Shown piece after piece: positions 1-8,069 of a stretch of DNA of 61,654 bases. Under the pieces are notes generated by a model. It was given only the letters and a program-made list of their open reading frames with translations, had not been told where the DNA came from and searched no databases. A program made the position numbers and the translations under genes. Source of the stretch: Streptacidiphilus neutrinimicus (lineage in GTDB: Bacteria > Actinomycetota > Actinomycetes > Streptomycetales > Streptomycetaceae); assembly GCF_000787815.1 (NCBI RefSeq), contig NZ_BBPO01000030.1, positions 29,756-91,409 on the forward strand, given 5' to 3'. Every line of letters begins with the position of its first letter. Position 1 is the first letter of the stretch.

Positions 1-102
1 GGCGCGCTCGTCGGAGCGGTCATGAAGGCGACGCGCGGCCAGGCCGACGCCGCCCGCGTCAAGGAGCTGATCTTCGAGAAGCTCGGCGTCACGCCGGAGT
101 AG
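1..102 (+). CDS. gatB: Aspartyl/glutamyl-tRNA amidotransferase subunit B, C-terminal end (partial)
   Basis: Only the last 33 residues and the stop codon are in the window; the gene continues upstream. The tail (residues [20 protein letters not shown], then [13 protein letters not shown]) has the look of the GatB/YqeY C-terminal helical domain, which binds tRNA in the GatCAB enzyme that converts Glu-tRNA(Gln) or Asp-tRNA(Asn) to the amidated form. The placement upstream of the ilv-serA region matches Streptomyces gene order. A strong hairpin follows the stop. The assignment rests on this short tail and on synteny. Confidence 0.82.
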   Translation, partial: GALVGAVMKATRGQADAARVKELIFEKLGVTPE

Positions 103-151
103 GCGTCGACGCGCGCCGCGGTGAGCCGCGGTAAGGCGTCTTAGCCCGTAC

Positions 152-196
152 GGACCGCCGCCTTCGAGTACTTAGGAGTGCTCGGGGCGGCGGTCC
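152..196 (+). terminator. Terminator hairpin after gatB
   Basis: Positions 152-172 and 177-196 form a nearly uninterrupted stem of about 21 pairs, including a few G-T wobbles, closed by a TAGG loop. No long T-run follows, which is common for Streptomyces terminators. It lies 50 bp past the gatB stop and before the next small gene. Confidence 0.75.
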
Positions 197-324
197 TGCG
201 TTTCTAAGGACCCGGGGCCCTTCAAGATCAGGCAAGCGCCCGATGCCGCGCATCCCCCTGGCAGAGGAGATTGGACGTCGTCAGGAAGAGAAACCCGGAC
301 GACCCATCCACAGGGGGAACGAAG

Positions 325-501
325 ATGTTCGAGTACCAGCTGATCGTCGCCCGCACCGACGAGCTCATCGCCAAGGCCGAGCACCAGCGCCTGGTCCGCG
401 AGGTCCAGCGCGCGAACAAGGCCCGGAAGGCGGGTGAACGCCGGGACGCCGCGAGGAGCGGGCGGCCTGCCCGCCGCTTCCTCCACGCGACCGCCCGATG
501 A
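325..501 (+). CDS. Small conserved-type basic protein, 58 aa
   Basis: A short ORF starting at ATG 325 after a purine-rich AGGGGG site 8 bases upstream. An upstream in-frame ATG at 271 lacks a comparable site. The product begins MFEYQLIVARTDELIAKAEH and continues with a strongly charged, Arg-rich helix; it has no signal peptide or membrane segment. Short proteins with an MFEY start, a 'LI.+AEH.RLVR' helix and an Arg-rich tail are common hypothetical proteins in Streptomyces, so I judge this to be real. Function unknown. It stands alone between the gatB terminator and the LAL regulator. Confidence 0.6.
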   Translation: MFEYQLIVARTDELIAKAEHQRLVREVQRANKARKAGERRDAARSGRPARRFLHATAR

Positions 502-537
502 CGCCTTAATCCGTGCTGACCAGCGGGGTTGTGTGCG

Positions 538-3500
538 ATGCTGCCGAACGTGGAGCGGATATCAGTCAGTCCCGTGTTCATCGGACGCGGATCCCAGATG
601 GCCGCCCTCACTGACGCGCTGGAGCGCGCCGACGGGGGACAGCCACAGGTCCTGCTCATCGGGGGAGAGGCAGGCGTCGGTAAGTCCCGCCTGCTGGAGG
701 AGTTCCAGGCCGCGGCCGAGGCACGGGGGTCCACGGCCGTGGTCGGGAACTGCCTCGAGGTGGGCGCGGAGGGGCTGCCCTACGCGCCCTTCGCCACGAT
801 CCTGCGGCGGCTGCACCGAGCTCTTGGGAGCGAGCTCGGCGCGGCCGCCGTCGGACGTGAGAGCAGCCTGGCCCGGCTGCTGCCGGACATGGGCGAGGCG
901 CCGCCCGAGGCGCATGACGAGTACGCGCGAGCCCGTCTCTTCGAGCACACCGCGCAGCTCTTCGAGCAGCTGACGGCCGAGCGGACGCTCGTCCTCGCCG
1001 TCGAGGACCTGCACTGGTCGGACCGCTCCACCCGGGAGCTGTTCGCCTACCTGATCCGCACCCTGCACCGGGCCCGGCTGGTGCTGCTCGCCACCTACCG
1101 CAGCGACGACCTGCACCGCCGCCACCCCGTCCGGCCCTACCTCGCCGAACTGGAGCGGCTGCGCACCGTCCAGCGGCTGGAGCTGCCGCGGCTCGGCCGC
1201 CGCGAGGTGGGACGCCAGCTGACCGGCATCCTCAGCCCGTCCCGGCCCAGCCCGGAGCTGGTCGGCCAGATCTTCAAGCGGTCCGAGGGCAACCCGTTCT
1301 TCGTGGAGGAGCTCGCCGTCGCCTCCCAGCAGGGCTGTCGCACCGGCCTGACCGAGACGCTGCGCGACCTGCTGCTGGTGCGCATCGAGGCGCTGCCCGA
1401 GCCCACCCAGACGATGCTGCGCATCCTCGCCCAGGGCGGCTCCCGCGTCGAGCACGGCCTGCTGGCCGCCGTCGTCGAGGCGACCGGCACGCTCGACGAG
1501 GACGAGCTGATCGACGCGCTGCGCACCGCCGTCGGCGCCAACATCATCCAGCAGACCTCCGACGGCGACGGCTACCGCTTCCGGCACGCGCTGGTCCGCG
1601 AGGCCGTCTCCGACGACCTGATGCCGGGCGAGGTCACCCGCGCCAACCGCCGCTACGCCATGGTGCTGGAGTCCGACCCGTCGCTCGTCTCCAGCGACCA
1701 GCGCGCGTCCCGCCTGGCCGGGTACTGGTACTGCGCCAACGACCCCGCGCGCGCCATGCCCGCCGTCCTCAACGCCGGGCGTGAGGCCCGCCGCCGCAAC
1801 GCCTTCTCCGAGCAGCTGCGGATGCTGGACCGCGCCCTGGAGCTGTGGGAGGACGTCCCCGCGGAGATCCGCGACACGCTGCGCGACTACGACCACGCCG
1901 ACGAGAGCTATCCGGCGTGCGCCTGCGAGGGCGACTGCACCTGCGACGGGGACTGCGTGGCGATCCAGCTCGTCGACCTGCTCGCCGAGGCCACCGTCGC
2001 CGCCCGCCTCAGCGGCGAGACCGACCGGGGCCTGCGCTACACCAAGCGCGCGCTGCGCCTGATCGACGAGAAGAAGACCCCGGAGCGCGCCGCCTGGTTC
2101 ATCCTCGCCCGCGCCCGGGCGCTGCGCTACGACGTCGGCGCGGCGACCCTCCCCGATATGGAGCACGCGCTCGCGCTCCTGGAGGGCCGCGAGCCCTCGG
2201 CGGTCCTGGCCGAGCTGTTGCACCGTCAGGCGTGCGACGGGATGCTGGGCATCCCGCGCCGCGAGGACCTCGACATCGCCCGGCGCGCCGTCACGATCGC
2301 CGAGCAGGTCGGCGCCACGTCGCTCCAACTGCACGCCCAGCTGACGCTGGGCATGCTGCACTGCGCCTACGGCGAGCTCGACGAGGGCGCGGCCCTGCTC
2401 GCGGAGATCCTCGAACGGGCGGAGGCGATCGGCGACGTGGATCTGCTCAGCCGCGTCTACACCAACCTCTCCAGCCATCACGAGCTGCAGGGCCGCTCCC
2501 GCGAGGCCGCGGAGGTGGCCCGCACGGGTCTGGCCATGATCCGTGCCAACGGGATGACCGGCTACTCGGGCACGATCATCCTCGGCAACCTCGCCGAACC
2601 GCTGATCTCGCTCGGCGAGCTGGACGAGGCCGAACGACTGCTCGCGGAGGAACCGGACTGGGCGGGTCAGCGCGCCCACCGCGACTTCATGCACCGGCTC
2701 CGTGGCGAGATCGCGCTGCTGCGCGGCGACGTCTCCGGCGCGGCGGAGTACCTCGCCGAGAGCAGACGCGTGGGGCTGGTGTGGCAGCCGCAGAAGTACG
2801 TCCCGACGGCGCTGCTGGCGATGCGGATCGCCGCCGCGCAGGGCAGGTACGCCGAGGCGCGGGCGGAGCTCGTCGCCGTCCTGGACGGCGACCGCCCCGA
2901 GGGCCACGACCGCAGTTGGTGGGCGCTGCTCGCCGCGGGCGCGGCGGTGGAGGCGGACGCCCGCTACCTGCCGACGATGGCCGCCGGCCGCGCGGAGGTC
3001 CTCGCCCGCATCCGCGGGACGGCGGCCGGCCTCACCGCCGAACTCCCCCTGTACGCCGGTTGGCGGGCCGTCCTCGACGCCGAACTCGCCCGCGCCGAGG
3101 GCACGGTGACGACGGCGCACTGGCGTCGGGCGGCCGACGCGCTCTCCGTCCTGGAGTGCCCCTTCCCGCGCGGCCTCGCGCTCTTCCGCCTCGCGGAGTC
3201 CCTCGCGGCGGCGGGCGAGCGGGCGGAGGCGGGGCAGGTCGCGGCCCAGGCCGAGGAGCTCGCCCGCCGCCAGGGCAACCAGCTCCTGCTCGACGACCTC
3301 CGCGCGCTGACGGGCCGCGCTCGCCTGACCCCGACGGCGGCCCAGCCGCCGCAGGAGGAAACCTTCCACCTCACCCCGCGCGAGCGGGACGTTCTCAAGC
3401 TTTTGGCCCTGGGGCGTACCAACCGCCAGATCGCGGAGGAGCTTTTCATCTCCCCGAAGACGGCGAGCGTGCACGTCTCCAACATCCTCGCCAAGCTCGA

Positions 3501-3564
3501 CGTCACCGGCCGCGGCGAGGCCGCCGCGGTGGCCTACCGCCTGCGCCTGATCCCGGCGAGCTGA
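538..3564 (+). CDS. LAL-family (large ATP-binding LuxR-type) transcriptional regulator with a cysteine-repeat insertion
   Basis: The protein is 1008 aa when started at ATG 538, which has a GGGG-rich site about 8 bases upstream; a TTG at 529 is an alternative. An AAA/STAND ATPase module is visible at the N-terminus: Walker A GGEAGVGKSR near residues 42-51 and Walker B LVLAVEDLHWSD near 153-164. A long helical TPR-like middle section follows. The C-terminus has a typical LuxR helix-turn-helix (LTPRERDVLKLLALGRTNRQ onward, about residues 940-1000). Such proteins bind DNA in response to an unknown ligand and ATP. Odd point: residues 461-473 read CACEGDCTCDGDC, a regular C-x-C-x3 repeat that could bind metal or sense redox. 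It is not adjacent to a biosynthetic cluster here; its position is that of a core gene. Confidence 0.88.
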   Translation: MLPNVERISVSPVFIGRGSQMAALTDALERADGGQPQVLLIGGEAGVGKSRLLEEFQAAAEARGSTAVVGNCLEVGAEGLPYAPFATILRRLHRALGSELGAAAVGRESSLARLLPDMGEAPPEAHDEYARARLFEHTAQLFEQLTAERTLVLAVEDLHWSDRSTRELFAYLIRTLHRARLVLLATYRSDDLHRRHPVRPYLAELERLRTVQRLELPRLGRREVGRQLTGILSPSRPSPELVGQIFKRSEGNPFFVEELAVASQQGCRTGLTETLRDLLLVRIEALPEPTQTMLRILAQGGSRVEHGLLAAVVEATGTLDEDELIDALRTAVGANIIQQTSDGDGYRFRHALVREAVSDDLMPGEVTRANRRYAMVLESDPSLVSSDQRASRLAGYWYCANDPARAMPAVLNAGREARRRNAFSEQLRMLDRALELWEDVPAEIRDTLRDYDHADESYPACACEGDCTCDGDCVAIQLVDLLAEATVAARLSGETDRGLRYTKRALRLIDEKKTPERAAWFILARARALRYDVGAATLPDMEHALALLEGREPSAVLAELLHRQACDGMLGIPRREDLDIARRAVTIAEQVGATSLQLHAQLTLGMLHCAYGELDEGAALLAEILERAEAIGDVDLLSRVYTNLSSHHELQGRSREAAEVARTGLAMIRANGMTGYSGTIILGNLAEPLISLGELDEAERLLAEEPDWAGQRAHRDFMHRLRGEIALLRGDVSGAAEYLAESRRVGLVWQPQKYVPTALLAMRIAAAQGRYAEARAELVAVLDGDRPEGHDRSWWALLAAGAAVEADARYLPTMAAGRAEVLARIRGTAAGLTAELPLYAGWRAVLDAELARAEGTVTTAHWRRAADALSVLECPFPRGLALFRLAESLAAAGERAEAGQVAAQAEELARRQGNQLLLDDLRALTGRARLTPTAAQPPQEETFHLTPRERDVLKLLALGRTNRQIAEELFISPKTASVHVSNILAKLDVTGRGEAAAVAYRLRLIPAS

Positions 3565-3590
3565 GCCGCACGCCGCTCAGCGGCCAGGGC

Positions 3591-3640
3591 CTCGCCTCGC
3601 TGCGCGGGATCCCGCACTTCGCCCGCCTGCAGGACCGGGT
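3591..3640 (+). pseudogene. Short decayed copy of part of the neighbouring 2-hydroxyacid dehydrogenase gene
   Basis: These 50 bases match positions 4044-4093, inside the downstream gene, at about 44 of 50 positions. Translated in the matching frame they give LASLRGIPHFARLQD against LASLRGIPHFTRLQD in the intact gene. No further homology is visible on either side. The differences fall partly at third codon positions, which suggests a remnant of a once-coding duplicate rather than a very recent copy. Confidence 0.55.
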
Positions 3641-3725
3641 GCCGGTGAGTCGCGTTCCCGCCTGCCGCACCGCACCGACAGGTCCGCTGTCCGGCATGGC
3701 GGGGGGACGTGGTTAAGGTCGGGGC

Positions 3726-4637
3726 ATGAGTGCTCGCTATCTGCTCCCCTACGCCCCCGACGCCATCGGCGGGCTGCCCGTCGGGCTCGACGTCCTCGTG
3801 TGGGACGGGGACGGGCCGGTGCCGTCCGACGAGGAGCTGCGGGGAGTGGAGTTCTTCTGCCTGCCGTACATGCGGCACCCCGTCGCGGTCACGGTGATCC
3901 CGCGCCTGCCGTCGCTGAAGGTGGTGCAGACCCTGACCGCCGGTATGGACGACGTGCTGCCGTACGTGCCGGAGGGCGTCGTGGCCTGCAACGCGCGCGG
4001 GCTGCACGACGCGAGCACCGCGGAGCTCGCGGTGACGCTGGTCCTCGCTTCGCTGCGTGGGATCCCGCACTTCACCCGGCTGCAGGACCAGGGGCGCTGG
4101 AGCCAGGAGTTCCACGAGTCGCTCGCCGACAAGACGGTGCTCATCCTCGGTTACGGCTCGATCGGCCGCGCGCTCGCCGCGCGTCTGGAGCCGTTCGAGT
4201 GCGACGTCGTGCGGGTCGCGCGTCGTGCGCGCCCCGAGGAGGAGGTGCACGGCGCGCAGGAGTTGGCGGCCCTGCTCCCGACCGCCGACGTCGTCGTCCT
4301 GTTGACGCCGCTCACCCCTGAGAGCCGTCACCTCGTCGACGCGGGGTTCCTCTCCCGGATGAAGGACGGCGCCCTGCTGGTGAACGTCGCGCGCGGCCCC
4401 GTGGTCGACACCGAGGCGCTGCTGAAGGAGCTCGGCGCGCAGCGCCTGCGCGCCGCGCTCGACGTGACGGACCCGGAGCCGCTGCCCGCCGACCACCCGC
4501 TCTGGCACGCCCCCGGCGTGCTGATCACCCCTCACGTGGGCGGACCCAGCAGCGCGTTCCTGCCCCGGGCCAAGCGCACGCTGCGCGAGCAGATCCGGCG
4601 GTACGAGAACGGGGAGCCGCTCGCCAACCGGAGCTGA
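3726..4637 (+). CDS. D-isomer-specific 2-hydroxyacid dehydrogenase
   Basis: 303 aa, starting at ATG 3726 behind an AAGG-containing purine stretch. The NAD-binding Rossmann motif is at about residue 140 (LILGYGSIGRALAARLE). The family signature with catalytic residues follows: LLVNVARGPVVDTEAL (Arg), a Glu in the TDPEPLPADHPLW segment, and His in LITPHVGGPS. These enzymes interconvert 2-keto acids and D-2-hydroxy acids, and the protein is cytosolic. The substrate cannot be told from sequence. It is a single gene, separated by about 240 bp from the next. A 50-base decayed duplicate of its middle lies just upstream. Confidence 0.88.
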   Translation: MSARYLLPYAPDAIGGLPVGLDVLVWDGDGPVPSDEELRGVEFFCLPYMRHPVAVTVIPRLPSLKVVQTLTAGMDDVLPYVPEGVVACNARGLHDASTAELAVTLVLASLRGIPHFTRLQDQGRWSQEFHESLADKTVLILGYGSIGRALAARLEPFECDVVRVARRARPEEEVHGAQELAALLPTADVVVLLTPLTPESRHLVDAGFLSRMKDGALLVNVARGPVVDTEALLKELGAQRLRAALDVTDPEPLPADHPLWHAPGVLITPHVGGPSSAFLPRAKRTLREQIRRYENGEPLANRS

Positions 4638-4874
4638 CGCTCGAGCGGCGCTCGTGCGCCCCCGGCGTGCGCCCAGGCCACCCCCTTCCTGCGCAGCAGC
4701 ACCGCCCGGATTCCCTCGAATCGGGTACAGCTACCTCGACAGTGGCCATTACTCTGAGTTGAGTGTGCATGTCTCTGAGTGACGACTGTGGTGTAGGTTC
4801 CCGACCGGGAGACCCGGTACGGAGTTGTCCGCCCCGCTGGTCCGATCGCACCCGGGGCCGGAGGGGGATTGCCC
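4638..4874. other. Intergenic region upstream of the GGDEF protein
   Basis: 237 bp without a supportable gene. It is locally less G+C-rich around 4705-4800, as expected for a promoter of the downstream diguanylate cyclase gene, but I cannot assign -35 and -10 boxes with confidence. A strong GGAGGGG ribosome site at 4860-4866 serves the ATG at 4875. Confidence 0.4.
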
Positions 4875-7802
4875 ATGCTGAGCACTGAGCTGACCACCGA
4901 GCTGAGCACCGACGCACCGCTGCTGCCCGGCCAGTCCCGCCGCGGCGGGCCCTGGGCGGCCGAGGAGCACGGCCGGTCCGCCGCCTCGCCCTTCGCCTAC
5001 GGCGAGGGCGAGGGTGAGCAGGAGGAGCTGGAGCACCCCGACGACCTCGTCGGGGGGCCGTCCCAGGACGGCGCGGCCCGGGACGCGCACGCACCCGAGC
5101 CACTGCGGCTCTCGCAGGCCGCCGCCCGGCTGCCGCGGATACTCGCGATGCTGGTCTGCCTGCTCTACCTCGCGGGCGCGGCGTACGGCTGGGGCTCACC
5201 GGCGGTTGCGGACTTCATGGGCGACTTCGGCCTGGCCGGGGCCGCGCTGACCGCCTCGCTGTCCTGCTTCGGCTACGGGCGGCTCGCCGGGGGGCGACAT
5301 CGCAAGGCCTGGGTCTGCTTCGGACTGAGCTCGCTCATGGTCGCTCTCGGCAACGGCATCTGGGGCTGGTACGAGTGCGTGCTCCGCCAGTCGCTGCCGT
5401 CACCCTCGATCGCCGACTACGTCTTTCTCTTCTTCGCCCCGCCCGCCATCCTCGGGCTGCTGATGCTCTCCAACCGGCCCCGCAATGCCGCCGGCTGGCT
5501 CTGCCTGGCACTCGACGGATGGCTGATCGCCGGCTCGCTGCTGACGCTGAGCTGGTCCCTCGCCCTGGGCCGGACGGCGGCGGGCGACCAGCACAGCCCG
5601 CTGCGCCTGACGGTCGGGCTCGCCTATCCGCTGCTGGACATCCTGCTCATCAGCATGGTCCTGGGCCTGCGCTTCCGCCGTCAGGACGGCAACCGGGCGG
5701 CGGCGCACACGGCGGTGGTGGGGCTGGCCGTGACGGTGGTCTGTGACGCGGTCTTCACCAGCCAGTCCTTCAAGGACGCCTACCACTCGGGCCAACTGCT
5801 CGACGCGGGCTGGTTCTGCGGCTCCATGCTGCTGGCCTGGGCCCCTTGGGCGGGGGGCGGCCGCGCGCTCACCCGTGAGTCCGTGCGGCGGCCGCGCGTG
5901 GCCTCCACCTTCAGCGCGCTGACCCCCTACGCCGCCACCGGCGTCTGCACCATCGCGCTGCTCTACAACGCGCTCGGGCAGCACCACCTGGACCGGTTCG
6001 TGCTGATCATCAGCTGCACCGTCGTCATCGCGCTGATCCTGCGTCAGGGCGTGATGCTGCTGGACAACCTGGCGCTGGCCCAGCGGCTCAGCCACCAGGA
6101 GCGGCACTTCCGCTCACTGGTGCAGGGCTCCAGCGACGTCATCATGATCGCCGACCCGGACGGCGTGCTGCGCTACGTCAGCCCGGCTGCCGCCGGCGTC
6201 TACGGGCGCCCGGCGGAGGAGCTGGTCGGCACCAGGCTGCCGGACATGGTGCACCCGGACGACCTCGGCCACGTGCTGTGGGAGGTGCAGCGCTATCTCG
6301 CCAAGGCGCCCGCCCACGGACCGGCGGCCGAGTCGACCGCCCGGATCGAGTGCCGGGTGCGCTCGGGCGCGGGGGAGTGGCTGGACGTGGAGTCCACCGT
6401 CAACCGCTACCGCGACGGGCTGATCTTCAACTGCCGCGACATCTCCGAACGCGTCCGCCTTCAGGCGCAGTTGGAGTACAACGCGTTCCACGACGCGCTG
6501 ACCGGGCTGCCCAACCGGGCCCTGTTCCTCAAACGCGCCCGGGACGCGCTCACCCCCCGGGCCGAGAGGCGTCCGGACGTCGCGGTGCTCTTCGTCGACC
6601 TCGACGGCTTCAAGGCCGTCAACGACACCGCCGGGCACCAGGTCGGCGACGAACTGCTGGTGCTGGCCGCGAAACGGCTGCGCGAGTCCGTGCGCGAGGG
6701 CGACACGGTCGCCCGCCTCGGCGGCGACGAGTTCGCGGTGCTGCTCGTGGGCGAGGTCGACCGGGAGCAGGCCTTCGGCATCGCCGAGCGGCTGCGCCTC
6801 GCCGTCTCCGCGCCCTACCCCCTCGGCAACGAGGAGCACGCCGTCGCCGCCAGCATCGGCATCGCCTTCGCCGAGCCGACCGTGGGCCCCGAGGGCGCGG
6901 CCGACCTGCTGCGCAGCGCGGACCTGGCCATGTACCAGGCCAAGAAGCGCGGCAAGGACCGCGTCCACGAGTACTCGCCCGAGCTGCGCACGGAACTGCG
7001 CCGCCGCACCGAGCTGGACCAGCGGCTGCGCACCGCCGTGCGCGAGGGCGAGTTCACCCTCGTCCACCAGCCGATCGTGGACCTGCGCAGCGGCCGGGTC
7101 AGCGGCCTGGCGGCGCAGGCCAGGTGGCGCTCCGCGCAGGGGCTGCTGCTCACCCCGGCCGAGTTCCTGCACGCGGCGGGCGGCGGGGAGCGGGCGCTGC
7201 GGCTGTCCCGCTGGATGGTCGAGCAGGCCGTCGAGCAGGCCGCCGAACGCGGCGGCGGGCTGCCGGTGACGGTCCGGCTCTCGCCGCGCGCGCTGACGGC
7301 CCCGGGGGTGGTGGAGACCGCGGAGACGGTGCTCCGCCGCACCCGCCTGCCCGGTGGCCGGCTGCTCGTCGAGCTGGGCGACAGCGGCCCCGGGTCCGTG
7401 GACGGCCGCGGCCACGGCGTCGACGAGCTGGTGCAGCGGCTCGGCCGGCTCAAACAGTTGGGCGTCGGCCTCGTCCTGGACGGGCTCGGCGGCGGCGCGA
7501 CCCCGCTCAGCGAGCTGCGCCGGCTGCCGGTGGACGCGCTCAAGCTGGAACGCGGCGTCGTGGACGGCCTGCTCGACTCCGCCTTCCTGCGCACCCTCGC
7601 TTCGTCCGTCCTGCGGATCGGCCACGAGCTCGGCCTGGAGACCGTCGCCGACGGCGTGGACCGCGTCGAGCAGGCCCGCATCCTGCGGGATCTCGGCTGC
7701 TCACGAGGCCAGGGCCTGCACTTCGCGCCGCCGATGCGGGAGGATGAACTGAAGGCACTGCTCCTGGCGGATACCAGGACGTCCGAGGAAGATCCCGAAT
7801 GA
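4875..7802 (+). CDS. Membrane PAS-GGDEF-EAL protein: probable diguanylate cyclase with degenerate EAL domain
   Basis: 975 aa from ATG 4875. The first ~90 residues are acidic and disordered, followed by a multi-span membrane sensor region (about residues 92-385), a PAS domain (about 410-530), GGDEF (about 545-700) and an EAL-like domain (about 715-965). The cyclase signature GGDEF is intact at residue ~616, with an RxxD inhibitory site (REGD) nine residues before it. The EAL domain has lost key residues: the EAL triad reads AAQ (GLAAQARWR) and the DDFGTG loop reads DGLGGG. It should therefore make c-di-GMP but not hydrolyse it. It directly precedes the ilv attenuator. In S. coelicolor the gene in this position is a known GGDEF-EAL gene; I leave the symbol blank. 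Confidence 0.88.
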   Translation: MLSTELTTELSTDAPLLPGQSRRGGPWAAEEHGRSAASPFAYGEGEGEQEELEHPDDLVGGPSQDGAARDAHAPEPLRLSQAAARLPRILAMLVCLLYLAGAAYGWGSPAVADFMGDFGLAGAALTASLSCFGYGRLAGGRHRKAWVCFGLSSLMVALGNGIWGWYECVLRQSLPSPSIADYVFLFFAPPAILGLLMLSNRPRNAAGWLCLALDGWLIAGSLLTLSWSLALGRTAAGDQHSPLRLTVGLAYPLLDILLISMVLGLRFRRQDGNRAAAHTAVVGLAVTVVCDAVFTSQSFKDAYHSGQLLDAGWFCGSMLLAWAPWAGGGRALTRESVRRPRVASTFSALTPYAATGVCTIALLYNALGQHHLDRFVLIISCTVVIALILRQGVMLLDNLALAQRLSHQERHFRSLVQGSSDVIMIADPDGVLRYVSPAAAGVYGRPAEELVGTRLPDMVHPDDLGHVLWEVQRYLAKAPAHGPAAESTARIECRVRSGAGEWLDVESTVNRYRDGLIFNCRDISERVRLQAQLEYNAFHDALTGLPNRALFLKRARDALTPRAERRPDVAVLFVDLDGFKAVNDTAGHQVGDELLVLAAKRLRESVREGDTVARLGGDEFAVLLVGEVDREQAFGIAERLRLAVSAPYPLGNEEHAVAASIGIAFAEPTVGPEGAADLLRSADLAMYQAKKRGKDRVHEYSPELRTELRRRTELDQRLRTAVREGEFTLVHQPIVDLRSGRVSGLAAQARWRSAQGLLLTPAEFLHAAGGGERALRLSRWMVEQAVEQAAERGGGLPVTVRLSPRALTAPGVVETAETVLRRTRLPGGRLLVELGDSGPGSVDGRGHGVDELVQRLGRLKQLGVGLVLDGLGGGATPLSELRRLPVDALKLERGVVDGLLDSAFLRTLASSVLRIGHELGLETVADGVDRVEQARILRDLGCSRGQGLHFAPPMREDELKALLLADTRTSEEDPE

Positions 7803-7823
7803 TGAGACACGGATCGAGTGGGC

Positions 7824-7850
7824 TTGACACCCCCCGGGGCGTCGGAGGAT
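7824..7850 (+). promoter_or_regulatory. Candidate promoter of the ilv leader transcript
   Basis: A perfect TTGACA (7824-7829) is followed after 15 bases by GAGGAT (7845-7850), close to the Streptomyces -10 consensus TAGGAT. Transcription would begin near 7857, only a few bases before the leader-peptide ATG at 7861, giving an almost leaderless message. The GGAGG at 7844-7848 might instead act as a ribosome site if transcription starts further upstream. Confidence 0.5.
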
Positions 7851-7860
7851 GGTCGTCAGC

Positions 7861-7902
7861 ATGCGCACCCGAATTCTCGTACTTGGCGGGCGCGTCGGCT
7901 GA
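7861..7902 (+). CDS. ilv operon leader peptide MRTRILVLGGRVG
   Basis: A 13-residue ORF with consecutive Ile-Leu-Val-Leu codons (att ctc gta ctt) plus another Val, ending in TGA at 7900-7902. It lies just upstream of RNA hairpins and an intrinsic terminator that precede ilvB. This is the classical layout of transcription attenuation controlled by charged Ile, Leu and Val tRNAs. An in-frame ATG at 7849 would add four residues. Confidence 0.82.
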   Translation: MRTRILVLGGRVG

Positions 7903-7978
7903 GCCGGGAGTCAACTCCCGAGCTGACCTGGCCGACGCGCTACCCCTCGCATGCCCACACGGGCACGAGGGGTTTTTT
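7890..7978 (+). promoter_or_regulatory. ilvB transcription attenuator (pause stems and intrinsic terminator)
   Basis: Three dyads are visible. GCGCGTCGGC (7890-7899), inside the leader ORF, pairs perfectly with 7931-7940. CGGGAG (7905-7910) pairs with CTCCCG (7915-7920) around a TCAA loop. The terminator pairs CCCCTCG (7943-7949) and TGCCC (7952-7956) with GGGCA (7961-7965) and CGAGGGG (7966-7972), followed by six Ts (7973-7978). A ribosome stalled at the Ile-Leu-Val codons would mask the first arm near the stop codon and change the folding. The exact antiterminator pairing was not worked out. Confidence 0.8.
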
Positions 7979-8069
7979 GTTGCCGTGAGGCAGTCAGCGC
8001 AGCGCGCTCAGCGTGAACCGCCCTAGAGATCCCCTCCGAGAAGTCCGAGCAGCCGAGAAGGAACAGCAG

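Noticed and set aside
562-3474. 970-codon open frame antisense to the LAL regulator
   Set aside because: It is a high-G+C shadow frame. The translation is low-complexity Arg/Gly/Ala/Gln with no motifs, while the plus strand has clear domains.
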